Assembly: GCA_044508625.1 (NCBI GenBank)
Contig: JBIQHJ010000001.1
Coordinates: forward strand, 124,001-188,000
Reading direction: 5' to 3'
From: Castellaniella sp044508625
GTDB taxonomy: Bacteria; Pseudomonadota; Gammaproteobacteria; Burkholderiales; Burkholderiaceae_B
DNA: 64,000 nucleotides
Made by a program: the position numbers and the translations under genes. The notes under the pieces are model-generated. The model was not told the origin of the DNA. It worked only from the letters and a program-made list of their open reading frames with translations, and made no database searches. Below, in pieces: positions 30,760 through 39,677 of the stretch (its first letter is position 1; the number at the start of each line of letters is the position of its first letter).

Positions 30760-33700
30760 GGGGTTTCCTGTGGGCGGTGGTCAGGCGACGGGACCTTAGG
30801 CGGCGGGGCGTGAGGTGGCGGGGCGTGAGGCGCGGGACGTGAGGCGGCGGGACGTGAGGCGCGGCCGTTGCCGAGGGCCTGCCGCAGTCCGCCGCCGGCA
30901 AAGAAGATCAGCATGAGGGCCGCGGCCCAGGCCAGGCGGGGGGCCTCGGGGGTTTGCTTGGCATCGACCGGCTCGAGCACCTGGCCCCGGACGGGCTGGA
31001 CGAGTTGGTCGGACTGGTCGGACTGGCCGGGCTGGTCGGGGTCGGCCGGCGAGGAATGGGCGGGGTCGGCTGCCGAGGGTTCCGGCTCGGCGGGGTTCGC
31101 GGGCTGGTCCGGGGCCCGCGCTGGCGCCGGGTCCAGGCCGAATCCGCGCGCCAGGCCGGCAACGAAGCGGCGCGTCGTTCCGGCGCCGGCGCGCGTGCCG
31201 AAGCGCCGTTCCAGCTCCAGCCAGCGCTGCGCCAATTCGCGCCGGGTCCGCTCGGGGGCGTCCCAATAGCCTTTGCGGATGGCCTCGGCCATGCGCTCGA
31301 TCACCTGAGCCTGCGCGCTGGGGTTGTGCCGCTCGAACCATTCGCGTGTGCCCAGTCCGCGGGTATCGGCCACGTAGGTGTCGAAGATCGCCTGCCACTG
31401 GTCGCCGCGCACGGTGCTGGCATCCGTGGCCTGCCAGCCAAAGAGATTGTTCGTCGCCTCCAGGACCTGGAGGGTGCCGGCGTAGCCTTCCTTTTGCATG
31501 GCGGCGATCCATTGCGGGTTGAGGTAGCGCGTGCGCAATTCGTCGGCCAGGAAGCGCGCCAGGCCGATGGTGCGGGGCTCGCCGTCGCGCAAGTCGGAGA
31601 CCAGCAATTGGGGGGCTCGGCCATCCAGGTGCCGGATGGCCGCCGACAGGCCACCCAGGAACTCGAAGGGATGGTCGGTGGACAGGACGCCATGCAGGTT
31701 CGACGAGCGCGACATGACGGCCGCCTGCACGCCGCGCAATTGTTCGGCCAGCAGCTTTGCCTGCGGCGGGCTTTCCCCCCAGGAGTGCTTGCCATAGGCG
31801 TGGCGGCTGCTGGCGAGGAATTGCCGGGCGAGCGCCGAGTCGTCCTCCCATTCGGTCGAGCGCTGCGCCAGGCCGGGGAGGCCGGTGCCGTATCGGCCGG
31901 GCGCGCTGCCGAAGATGCGGTGGCGCGCCGCCGCCTCGGCGGCCTCGGCGGGCAGCCCCTTGTCGCGCAGGGACGCGGCGATGCGCCGATTGTTCGCGGC
32001 GATCGGGTTGCCGGGTTCGTCCAGCGCCGCCAGGCGCTCCAGCGCGTCGTCGAGCAGGCGCATGAAGTGGTCGAACTGGTCGCGGTACACGCCGGTGACC
32101 TGTACCACCACGTCGGTCCGGGGCCGCCCGAGCCGCGCGGCGGGGATGATCTCCAGCGCCGTGACGCGCCCGCTCGCATCCCGGACCGGACGCAGGCCCA
32201 GGGCGTGCAGGATCTGCGCCTCGGTCGTCCCCAGATGGCGGATGGCCTCGGAGGCCCACAGGCTGAAGGCGAGTTTCCGCGGCCAGGCGCCGCCGTGCTC
32301 CGCCCGGAAGGCGGCGACGAGCTGTTCGTACGCGGCTTGCGCCGATTCATAGGCGGAAATGGCGGGGATCCTGTCGGCCTCGAAGGCGTACAGGTTGCGG
32401 CCGCTGGGCGTATCCGGATCGCGGATGGGGTCGCCGCCGGGGCCCGGCGCCACGAAGCGGCCCGCCAGCCCCGCCAGCAGGGCTTCGTTTTCGCCGGTGT
32501 CCCGCAGGCGGCGGTCCAGTTCGCGGGCGCGTTCGGCGAAGGCCGCGACGGCATCGGGCGGGGGTTTCGCGGGATCGGGCTCGAGCAGCCGCCGCACCGC
32601 CTGGTAGGCGGGCCCGTCGGGCAGGGCGGCGTGGTCCGTGGCGAACAGCTCCGCGGGGTCGACGCCCAGGGCTTCGTAGAAGGGTCGGCCGAGCTGCTGC
32701 ATCACCGTGCTGGCGCGATGCTCGGCGCTGGCCGCCTCGCCGAAGGCATGCAGTCCGAGCGGCATCGCGCGGCGCGACAGCTCGTGCAGGTGATCGTGCA
32801 ATGCCTGCAGGAAGCCATCGAAATCCTGCTCGGCCCGCTGCGCGCTCCAGCCCAGGTCCTCGTGCAGGTGGGCGGCGATGGCGGCTTCGCGGATCCGGTG
32901 GCCGGCCCGTTCGCGCGCCATGCCGTCATCGAGCTGCTGGTATTCGTGGATCGATTGGTGCAGGTCGCGCAAGCGGTCGTAGAGCCCCGCGGGGGCGAAG
33001 GGCGGTGTCTGGTGGCTGATGGTGACGGCCCTGCCGCGGCGCCTGGCCTGGATGGCCTCGCCGACGTTGTCCTGGATGTAGGGATAGAACACCGGCAGCC
33101 CGCCGGCGGCGAGGTAGGGATAGTCGTCGGCCGCCAGGCCGCGGTCCTTGCCTGGCAGCCACTCCTGCGTGCCGTGGGTGCCCAGGTGAATCAGCGCGTG
33201 CGCAGCATATTTCTTTTGTAGATACAGATAGGCCGCCAGGTACAGATGGTCCGGTGGCTGCCGGATATCGTGGTAGTGCGCGAGCCCATGCGCGTCCCGG
33301 GGCATTTGCGGCATCACCAGCAGCGAGCCCAGGCGCCAGCAAGGAATCACGAAATAGTCCTGGCCGTCCACCTTGCGCACGGCGCGATGGCGCCCGGGGT
33401 CGCCGGCGCGGCGCAGTTCCTCCCGGCGCCGCGCCGGCAGCCCGGCCAGCCAGCGTTCGTAGTCGGCCACCGGATACAGGACGGCCAGCCCCTCGGCGAG
33501 CAGGGATTCGAGCGGCACGCTGCCGTACAGGGCGCCGAGCATGCGCTGGCCGGCGGCGATGACCTGGGCCTCGTCCACCGGCGCGCCCACCCGGTAGCCC
33601 TGGGCGGCGAGCGCCGCCTGGATGGAAACGATGCTGCGCGGGACGTTCAGGTTCGAGGCGCCGAGATTCTTTTCGCCCGCCGGATAGTTCCAGAACATCA

Positions 33701-35045
33701 GGGCGAGCCGCTTGCCGGCCGGTGGGGTGTGGCGCAAGTCCGACAGGCTGCGCAGCTTGGCGATCAGGGCGTCGGCCTGGGCGGGCAGCAGGTCCTCCAC
33801 GCCCGCGGTGCTGGCCGAGAGCACCAACGGGTCGCTGACGCCCCAGCCCTCCGGCCCCGCCAGGAACAGGGCGGTGGTGCGCGGGGACACGCCGCTGGAC
33901 GCCTCCGGCCAGTCGGCCGCCTCGCCTTCGCGGAATCTCAGGGTCTGGATCACGGGGACGTCCAGCGCCAGGAAATCGCGGCGGCGCGCCGCGCCGTTGC
34001 GCAGATGAGTGAGATTGACCAGCGCGTCCACGTGGCCGGCGCCGAGGACGCCGGCCAGGCCGCCCGGATCGTCCGCGTCGAACCAGAACACGATGGGCAG
34101 CAGGCCGGCCGCCTCGCTGCGGGCGATCAGCTCGTCGACTTGGCGGGTTAGCAGGCCGGACACCACGCCCTGGTGGATCAGGAAGGCGACGCGGCCCTTG
34201 GATCCCGGTGGCTGCGCATCGGGGCCCTGTGCGCCGCCGGATCGTTCCGACGCCGCCCACTCCAGGTAGGCCTCGAGGCGGACGAAGACGCGCGGCGCGC
34301 GCGGGTGATAGAAGCCGGTGGCGGGCAGGCGTTCGGGCGGTTCGATCCGCGGCGGCGGGTCGCCCCGATGGATCGCCCCGGCGAGCGCGAAGAAGCGGCG
34401 GAAGTTCTGCGCGCCGCCGGCGCCGTACAGCGCCGCCAGCGTCGCGCCGTGCTCGGGCCGCAGGCGCTCCCAGGTCGGCCGGCCGCCGCCGGCCGCGACG
34501 AGCGGGGCGCCGATGCGAGGGGCCGCCTCGCGCAGGCGCCGCTCGACCATGGCGCGGTCGCCCGGCCGGGGCGTGTCGAGCACGACGAGCGCGGCCGACT
34601 CCACAGCCTTGCGCAGCGCCTCGTCCGGGTTCTTTTCGACGTCCAGGTGGCGCAGGCCGATGCCCGCCTCAGCGGCGTATGTTTGCAGGCGCTGGAATTT
34701 CTCGGCCGATACGAAGCCGTCGTGCAGCACCTGGATCGCGGGGACCTGGACTGCGGGGACCTGGACTGCGGGAACCTGGACTGCGGGAACCTGGATCGCG
34801 GGAACCTGGATCGCGGGAACCTGGATCGCGGGGACCTGGACCGTGGGAACCTGGACCGTGGGAACCTGGACCGTGGGAACCTGGACCGTGGGGGCGGGAG
34901 CCGCGGGGGCGGGGGCCGCGGGGACGGAGGCAGCGAGGGCCGGCGCGGCCGTGAGCAGGACGAGCGGCAGGACGAACGGCAGGACGAAGGGCAGGACGAG
35001 CGGCAGGGTCAGGGCCCACAGCCGGGACAAGGGGGAATCGGGCAT
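30657..35045 (-). CDS. CobN-like metal chelatase, exported and membrane-anchored
   Basis: A 1462-residue relative of the large subunit of cobalt/magnesium chelatase (CobN/ChlH; usual length 1200-1300). The core from about residue 280 on shows typical CobN stretches such as LIHLGTHGTQEWLPGKD, IPAARLGRPRTDVVVQVTGV and the near-C-terminal HPFEFLGG. Unlike cytoplasmic CobN it begins with a signal-like hydrophobic segment (about 9-40) and has a C-terminal helix (LAWAAALMLIFFAGGGL), so it is probably periplasmic or membrane-bound. After the signal come eleven 5-residue repeats (VQVP-A/T-V/I). It overlaps the TonB-receptor stop by ATGA. The real stop may be earlier: a one-base shift in the C-terminal repeats would end it at 30796, before the next gene. 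Metal and tetrapyrrole are unknown. Confidence 0.85.
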   Translation of the reverse strand: MPDSPLSRLWALTLPLVLPFVLPFVLPLVLLTAAPALAASVPAAPAPAAPAPTVQVPTVQVPTVQVPTVQVPAIQVPAIQVPAIQVPAVQVPAVQVPAVQVPAIQVLHDGFVSAEKFQRLQTYAAEAGIGLRHLDVEKNPDEALRKAVESAALVVLDTPRPGDRAMVERRLREAAPRIGAPLVAAGGGRPTWERLRPEHGATLAALYGAGGAQNFRRFFALAGAIHRGDPPPRIEPPERLPATGFYHPRAPRVFVRLEAYLEWAASERSGGAQGPDAQPPGSKGRVAFLIHQGVVSGLLTRQVDELIARSEAAGLLPIVFWFDADDPGGLAGVLGAGHVDALVNLTHLRNGAARRRDFLALDVPVIQTLRFREGEAADWPEASSGVSPRTTALFLAGPEGWGVSDPLVLSASTAGVEDLLPAQADALIAKLRSLSDLRHTPPAGKRLALMFWNYPAGEKNLGASNLNVPRSIVSIQAALAAQGYRVGAPVDEAQVIAAGQRMLGALYGSVPLESLLAEGLAVLYPVADYERWLAGLPARRREELRRAGDPGRHRAVRKVDGQDYFVIPCWRLGSLLVMPQMPRDAHGLAHYHDIRQPPDHLYLAAYLYLQKKYAAHALIHLGTHGTQEWLPGKDRGLAADDYPYLAAGGLPVFYPYIQDNVGEAIQARRRGRAVTISHQTPPFAPAGLYDRLRDLHQSIHEYQQLDDGMARERAGHRIREAAIAAHLHEDLGWSAQRAEQDFDGFLQALHDHLHELSRRAMPLGLHAFGEAASAEHRASTVMQQLGRPFYEALGVDPAELFATDHAALPDGPAYQAVRRLLEPDPAKPPPDAVAAFAERARELDRRLRDTGENEALLAGLAGRFVAPGPGGDPIRDPDTPSGRNLYAFEADRIPAISAYESAQAAYEQLVAAFRAEHGGAWPRKLAFSLWASEAIRHLGTTEAQILHALGLRPVRDASGRVTALEIIPAARLGRPRTDVVVQVTGVYRDQFDHFMRLLDDALERLAALDEPGNPIAANNRRIAASLRDKGLPAEAAEAAARHRIFGSAPGRYGTGLPGLAQRSTEWEDDSALARQFLASSRHAYGKHSWGESPPQAKLLAEQLRGVQAAVMSRSSNLHGVLSTDHPFEFLGGLSAAIRHLDGRAPQLLVSDLRDGEPRTIGLARFLADELRTRYLNPQWIAAMQKEGYAGTLQVLEATNNLFGWQATDASTVRGDQWQAIFDTYVADTRGLGTREWFERHNPSAQAQVIERMAEAIRKGYWDAPERTRRELAQRWLELERRFGTRAGAGTTRRFVAGLARGFGLDPAPARAPDQPANPAEPEPSAADPAHSSPADPDQPGQSDQSDQLVQPVRGQVLEPVDAKQTPEAPRLAWAAALMLIFFAGGGLRQALGNGRASRPAASRPAPHAPPPHAPPPKVPSPDHRPQETPWKSSPKSNPCSMPSRACSWRRSSCSSPPPWPMR
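30786..30862. repeat. Short GC-rich tandem repeat in the 3' end of the CobN gene
   Basis: About five units of 14-17 bases built on CGGG(G/A)CGTGAGGCGG encode the SRPA/HAPPP tail after the last membrane helix. Unit lengths are not all multiples of three, so copy changes would shift the reading frame exactly where the gene's true end is in doubt. Confidence 0.6.
34731..34895. repeat. 15-bp minisatellite coding for VQVPx repeats
   Basis: Eleven in-frame 15-base units start every 15 bases from 34731 to 34881, each beginning CTGGA and ending GGGRAC. Variants fall in blocks (ACTGCG, TCGCG, CCGTG types), showing expansion by local duplication. They encode the linker between the signal segment and the chelatase body. 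Copy number can change without frame loss. Confidence 0.93.
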
Positions 35046-37024
35046 CAGAACCTCGCGGTCAGTCCGGCGAAATAGCGGCGCCCCTCGTCCGCGCGGCCGT
35101 AGACGTCGGCGTCCTCGTTGGCGAGGCGCTCGTCGGTGATGTTCTCGATCCCGGCGTGCAGGTTCACCCAGCGGTTGAGCTCGTAGTCCAGGTAGGCATG
35201 CAACAATGTATAGCCTGGCCGTTCGGCCTCGGTGGCCGGGCGGTACTGCGCGCCGATGTATTCGGCGCGCAGCCGGGTGCGCAGGCGCGCGAGCGGCGCC
35301 CAGCCCAGGGTGGCGTTGGCGCGGTGGCGGGACCGGTCGGCGAGGCGTTCGCCCGAGGTCCCGTCGCGCGCGTCCAGGTAGGTGTAGTTGGCGTCCAGCC
35401 GCCATCGCGCGGACAGGTCCGCGCCGGCCGCCAGTTCCAGGCCGCGCAGGCGCGCGCGGGCGATGTTCTCGTAGTTCAGGCAGATCCGCCGGGGTTCGAA
35501 GCACGTCGGCTGGCGGACGGTGTCGATCAGGTTCCGCACGTCGTTGTGGAACAGCGTCGCGCTGGCGGACCAGGATTCCTGTTCGTAGCTCGCGCCGATC
35601 TCGAACGACCGATTGGTTTCCGGCTGCAGTTCGGGGTTGCCGCGGACGATGCCGCGCCCGCCGATGGCCGCGCGCGATTCGTACTCGGGCGAGAGCTGCT
35701 TGAGCGTCGGCGCCCGGAAGCCGCGTCCCGCGCCGGCCCTCAGGGTCCAGGCCTCGCTCGGATGGAAGACCAGGTAGGCCCTCGGACTGGCCTGCCAGCC
35801 GAAATCCTCGTGGCGATCGAAGCGGCTGCCCAGCACCAGTTCCCACCGTTCGCCCAGCAGGAGCTCGTCCTGGGCGAAAAAGGCGTAGTGGGTGAGGCTC
35901 TTGCTGCCGGCCTGGTTGACGGTCGGATCGTCCAGGCGCTCGCGCCGGGCCTCGGCGCCGAAGGTCAGCGTGTGGATCCTGTCCGCCCTGAAGCTCGCAC
36001 GGCCGTCGGCCACTGTGTCGGTGAAGCGATTGGGGCCGGTGGGGTCGCCGCCGTCGCTGCGGCTGGCTTCGCGGTCCAGCGTCGTGCGGTAGAGGCGCAG
36101 CAGGGTGTCGCCCCAGCCCCACCGCCCGGCATGCGAGATCGAATAGCGGTGGCGGCGCACGTCGTTTCCGGCCTCGTGGACGTCGCCCGTGGTTCCGCTC
36201 CGCCGGCCCGTCTGGTCCTCCTGTCCGACGTCGGCGGACAGGTCGATCCGCTGGCGGGCGTCGGGAGTCCAGGCCAGGCCGAGGTGGCCGCTGCGCGCCT
36301 CCTGGCGATCCAGCGCGCTGAGCGCCGGATCGGCGGCGTCGCGCAGCGCGTCGCGGCGCCGCAGTTCTCCCCAGGCGTTCAGGCCCAGCGTGCCCTCCAC
36401 CAGGGGGCCGCCGGCGTAGAAGCCGCTCTTGTACTGATTGCCTCCCAGGCCGTGGTCGTTGACCAGGGCGTAGCCGCTGAAGGAACCCTCCCAGCGGTCG
36501 GTCGCCGCCCGGGTGATCGTGTTGACCACGCCGCCCAGGGCCTCCGAGCCGTACAGCGAGGACGTGGGGCCGCGGACGACCTCGATCCGCTCGATGGCCT
36601 CCGTCGGCACCCAGCCGAGCTCGAAATCCGAATGGGCGATGGCCGAGGCCGAGGTGTTGATGCGCTGGCCGTCGATCAGCATCAGGGTGTGCTCGGGGCT
36701 CATGCCGCGCACCGAGATCCCGCGCCGTCCGAGGCCGACGTTCTCGAGCCCGATGCCCGGGGAATCCCGCACGGCCTCGCCCAGGTCGCCCACCGGCTGC
36801 CGCCGCAGGGCCTCGCCGTCGATCACGGTGACGCTGGCGGGGACGTCGGCCAGGCCGCGGGGCGAGGTGGTGGCGGTGACCACGAGGGCCGGCAGCGCCC
36901 CGCCTTGCCGGGGCCGTGGATCCTCCTCGGCTTGCCTTTCGCTTGCGGGCTCCTGGGCCCAGGCCGTGCCGCCCGCCGCCAGCGCGGCCAGGCAGGTCCC
37001 GGCGATGCGGCGCCGTATCTTCAT
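35045..37024 (-). CDS. TonB-dependent outer-membrane receptor (BtuB-like)
   Basis: A 659-residue outer-membrane receptor. The signal peptide is residues 1-24 (cleavage near AWA-QE). The plug domain starts around PALVVTATTSPRGLADVPAS, a likely TonB box and plug, with IGLENVGLGRRGISVRGM. A 22-strand barrel ends in the terminal Phe of TARF, as outer-membrane proteins do. I used ATG 37024 with AGGAGT upstream; the frame is open to 37075. It resembles BtuB/CirA-type receptors. Two Zur-like palindromes stand 129-171 bases upstream, and the CobN gene is coupled downstream, so the cargo is probably a metal complex or corrinoid/tetrapyrrole. Confidence 0.93.
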   Translation of the reverse strand: MKIRRRIAGTCLAALAAGGTAWAQEPASERQAEEDPRPRQGGALPALVVTATTSPRGLADVPASVTVIDGEALRRQPVGDLGEAVRDSPGIGLENVGLGRRGISVRGMSPEHTLMLIDGQRINTSASAIAHSDFELGWVPTEAIERIEVVRGPTSSLYGSEALGGVVNTITRAATDRWEGSFSGYALVNDHGLGGNQYKSGFYAGGPLVEGTLGLNAWGELRRRDALRDAADPALSALDRQEARSGHLGLAWTPDARQRIDLSADVGQEDQTGRRSGTTGDVHEAGNDVRRHRYSISHAGRWGWGDTLLRLYRTTLDREASRSDGGDPTGPNRFTDTVADGRASFRADRIHTLTFGAEARRERLDDPTVNQAGSKSLTHYAFFAQDELLLGERWELVLGSRFDRHEDFGWQASPRAYLVFHPSEAWTLRAGAGRGFRAPTLKQLSPEYESRAAIGGRGIVRGNPELQPETNRSFEIGASYEQESWSASATLFHNDVRNLIDTVRQPTCFEPRRICLNYENIARARLRGLELAAGADLSARWRLDANYTYLDARDGTSGERLADRSRHRANATLGWAPLARLRTRLRAEYIGAQYRPATEAERPGYTLLHAYLDYELNRWVNLHAGIENITDERLANEDADVYGRADEGRRYFAGLTARF

Positions 37025-37152
37025 CTTCACTCCTTTGGATGGTTCATCCGACATGGGTTGGCCGAGGGGCGACATGGATTGCCCGGGGCGCGCGGGCCCC
37101 GTGGGGACTGTTCCGGGTCCCCGCCCCTTGGCCGCCCGGCAGCGTCTTATGA

Positions 37153-37195
37153 AATGTTATAACATTACATATCGAGAATGGAATGTTATAACGTT
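37153..37195. promoter_or_regulatory. Pair of Zur/Fur-like operators
   Basis: AATGTTATAACATT (37153-37166) is a perfect 14-base palindrome; AATGTTATAACGTT (37182-37195) repeats it 29 bases away with one mismatch in symmetry. The wider first site, GAAATGTTATAACATTAC, closely resembles published proteobacterial Zur boxes (GTAATGTAATAACATTAC type). No vitamin B12 riboswitch (B12 box) was seen in this leader. The sites should control the TonB-receptor/CobN operon on the minus strand. Confidence 0.6.
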
Positions 37196-37204
37196 TCATT
37201 TCAT

Positions 37205-37491
37205 ATGCCAAGTGGAAAATGCGTGGGTGGGTGATTTGCCTGGGCGCGGGCTTGCCGGATGGGGCCTGCCTGGATGAGAGGTTTCCCTGGATGGGGCGGC
37301 TTGCCTGAGTGCGGGCCTGTCTGGATGCGGACTTGCCTGAGTGCGGACTTGCGTGGACGGAGGCCTCCGCGGATGGGCGCCTGCCTGGATGCGGGCCTGA
37401 GTGGATGCGGGCCTGAGTGGATGCGGACCTGCGTGGGGGTGGACTCGCGTGGGGGCGGTGTTACGGCGGCATCGCGGCGATGCCGCGGCGC
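37205..37491. repeat. Gene-free region with degenerate tandem repeat
   Basis: From about 37235 to 37465 the sequence is built of imperfect units of about 16 bases around GGATGCGGGCCTGAGT, clearest at 37395-37435 where two units are identical. No gene is credible here, although the repeat keeps one forward frame open. It separates the Zur-like sites from the end of the cation-efflux gene. Confidence 0.65.
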
Positions 37492-38715
37492 TCAGCCTAG
37501 GTGCCGGTGTCCATGGCCGTCCCCGCGGCCGTGCTCGTCCCCATGGCCGTGCTCGCCCTCATGCCCATGATCGGGTTCATGGTCGTGCCCGTCCACGTCC
37601 CCGTGCCCGCGTGATTCGGCCGGTTTCCCCGACTCGTTGGACAGGCTGCAGAATGCGGCGTCCTCCGCCTCGTTCCAGTCGATGGCCACGGTGGCGTGCT
37701 CGATGCCGAAGCGCGACAGCAGCTCGCGCTCGACGGCGCGCGCGACCACGCGCGCCTCGGCGTCGTGGACGGGGCGCACGTGCAGTGTCGCCAGGGCCCG
37801 GTCGGAGGTGATCAGCCAGACGTGGACGTGGCTGATCTCGGCGACGCCCGGGACGGTGTCCCGCAGGTGGCGCTGGATCATTTCGGGCCTGGCGTCGTCC
37901 GGGGCGCCTTCGAGCAGGATGTTCAGCGACTTGGCGAGCAGGCGCCAGGCGCTGTGCAGGATCAGCAGGGACACCACCACGGACAGGATCGGGTCGATCG
38001 GCATCCAGCCGGTGAAATGGATGGCCGCGGCGGCGGCGACCGCGCCCGCCGAGCCGAGCAGGTCCCCGAGGACGTGCAGCACGGCGCCCTTGATGTTGAC
38101 GTTTTCGCTGTCGCCGCGCGTGAGGATCCAGAACACCAGGGCGTTGGCGAGCAGCCCCGCGACCGCCACGACCATCATCGGGCCGGCCTGCACGGGCTGC
38201 GGGTGCTGGAGGCGCTGCCAGGCTTCGACGACGATCCACAGGACGATGCCGAATAGGGTGATCGCGTTGACGAAGCCGGCGATGACCTCGAAGCGCAGGT
38301 AGCCGAAGGTGCGCTTGTCGTCGGCCGCGCGCCGGCCGTAGCGGAAGGCCGCGTACGCCAGCGCGAGCGCCACGGCGTCGGTGAACATGTGGCCGGCGTC
38401 GGCCAGCAGCGTGAGCGAGCCGGACAGGACGCCGCCGGCGATCTCCACCAGCATGAAGGCGAAGATCAGGAAAAAGGAGAGCAGGACCTTGCGCTCGTTG
38501 GCGCTGGTCACCGCCGGCGCATGGTCGTGGCCATGGCCGTGGCCGTGAACGTGGCCGTGGTCATGGCCGTGGTCATGCTCGTGGCCGTAGTCGTGATCAT
38601 GATTATGATCGTGATCGTGGTCGTGATCGTGATCGTAGTCGCGCTCGTGGCCATGGTCATGACCATGGTCATGACCATGGTTGTGGTCGCGGTCGTGATC
38701 GTGCGCGCCGGCCAT
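37492..38715 (-). CDS. CDF-family cation efflux protein, very His-rich (CzcD/ZitB type)
   Basis: A 407-residue metal/proton antiporter of the inner membrane with six helices. The metal site motifs are ADAGHMFTDA and HVLGDLLGS (H-x3-D pairs), the Zn-type arrangement. The N-terminal 66 residues hold about 26 His, mostly as HDH/HGH repeats, and the C-terminal 45 residues add another H/D/E-rich tail. These could buffer or sense zinc. It is coupled to the second CDF gene (1-base gap). Likely exports Zn2+ and perhaps Co2+ or Cd2+. Confidence 0.93.
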   Translation of the reverse strand: MAGAHDHDRDHNHGHDHGHDHGHERDYDHDHDHDHDHNHDHDYGHEHDHGHDHGHVHGHGHGHDHAPAVTSANERKVLLSFFLIFAFMLVEIAGGVLSGSLTLLADAGHMFTDAVALALAYAAFRYGRRAADDKRTFGYLRFEVIAGFVNAITLFGIVLWIVVEAWQRLQHPQPVQAGPMMVVAVAGLLANALVFWILTRGDSENVNIKGAVLHVLGDLLGSAGAVAAAAAIHFTGWMPIDPILSVVVSLLILHSAWRLLAKSLNILLEGAPDDARPEMIQRHLRDTVPGVAEISHVHVWLITSDRALATLHVRPVHDAEARVVARAVERELLSRFGIEHATVAIDWNEAEDAAFCSLSNESGKPAESRGHGDVDGHDHEPDHGHEGEHGHGDEHGRGDGHGHRHLG

Positions 38716-38716
38716 G

Positions 38717-39610
38717 TCAGACGGGATCGAAGTGGGTCATGACGTCCAGCACGGGCAGGTCGGCCATGACGCGGCGGCGGGCCTCGACGGCGATGGCGTG
38801 GCCGGCCTCGATGGTGAGCTGGCCGTCCATCTCGATGTCGACCTCGACCCAGACCATGTCGCCCATCTTGCGGGTGCGCAGGTCGTGGATGCCCCGCACG
38901 CCGGGCGTGCCCAGGATCCGCTCGCGGATGGCGCGCTCGGTGTCCTCGTCGGCCGCGCGGTCGACCAGGTCGTTGAAGGCCTGCCAGAAGAATTTCCAGC
39001 CCATCCGCAGGACGAACAGGCCGACGATCAGGGCGGCGAGCGGATCGGCCAGGGGCAGGCCGGCGAGGTTGGCGCCGATGCCCAGGGCGACGATCAGGGA
39101 CGAGGCCGCGTCCGAGCGCGCGTGCCAGGCATTGGCCACCAGCAGGGTCGAGCGCGCCCGGTGGGCGACCCGCAGCAAATAGCGAAACAGCAGCTCTTTG
39201 GCCAGCAGCGTCAGCAGCGCGGCATAGAGGGCCGTCTGATGGACGATCGGGATGGCATCGGGATCCTGCAGCCGCTCGAAGCTGCGCCACAGCATGCCGG
39301 CGCCCACGATCAGGAGCAGCACGCCGATGGCGAGCGTCGCGGCGGTCTCGAAGCGCAGGTGCCCGTAGTGGTGGTCGGCGTCGGGGCCCTTGGCGCTGTG
39401 CTTGTTGGCCAGCAGCACCAGGCCGTCGGAGGCCAGGTCCGAGAACGAATGGACGGCGTCCGCGATCAGGGCCTGGGACTGCGAGTACACCCCGATCGCG
39501 AATTGCCCCGCGGTCAGCAGGGCGTTGACGTGGACGCTGACCCAGGTGCTGCGCCGCGCCGCCGCATGGCGGTCGATGACCGGCGGGGAGGTTTCCGGAG
39601 GAAGTGGCAT
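38717..39610 (-). CDS. CDF-family cation efflux protein (FieF/MamM-like)
   Basis: A 297-residue CDF antiporter with six helices and a cytoplasmic C-terminal ferredoxin-like domain. The transport-site motifs are ADAVHSFSDLASD and NAWHARSDAASS. It lacks the His-rich arms of its neighbour and resembles the FieF (YiiP) branch, which moves Zn2+/Fe2+/Cd2+. It begins the two-gene CDF unit; ATG 39610. Two different CDF proteins together suggest a broad or graded metal-efflux response. Confidence 0.92.
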   Translation of the reverse strand: MPLPPETSPPVIDRHAAARRSTWVSVHVNALLTAGQFAIGVYSQSQALIADAVHSFSDLASDGLVLLANKHSAKGPDADHHYGHLRFETAATLAIGVLLLIVGAGMLWRSFERLQDPDAIPIVHQTALYAALLTLLAKELLFRYLLRVAHRARSTLLVANAWHARSDAASSLIVALGIGANLAGLPLADPLAALIVGLFVLRMGWKFFWQAFNDLVDRAADEDTERAIRERILGTPGVRGIHDLRTRKMGDMVWVEVDIEMDGQLTIEAGHAIAVEARRRVMADLPVLDVMTHFDPV

Positions 39611-39677
39611 GCAGAGAGTATAGGCGGCCGGCGGCGGCGCGCAAGCGCCGCCCGGCGCGGATCGTGGCTTTTGCCGC

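Noticed and set aside
30796..32259. A long alternative minus-strand frame inside the CobN gene
   Set aside because: Arg/Pro/Gly-rich shadow frame typical of high-GC coding DNA. Only its stop at 30796 is of interest as a possible frameshifted end of CobN.
34173..35075. Forward frames with repeated AGTW/GNLDRG-like peptides opposite the CobN repeats
   Set aside because: They arise from the 15-base minisatellite read on the other strand and have no start or ribosome site.
37025..37152. A cobalamin riboswitch upstream of the TonB receptor
   Set aside because: I looked for a B12 box and a structured leader before the BtuB-like gene and found none; the Zur-like palindromes fit better.
37259..37570. 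103-residue forward frame with repeated WMRT/CGP segments
   Set aside because: Product of the degenerate 16-base repeat; no homology pattern and no ribosome site.
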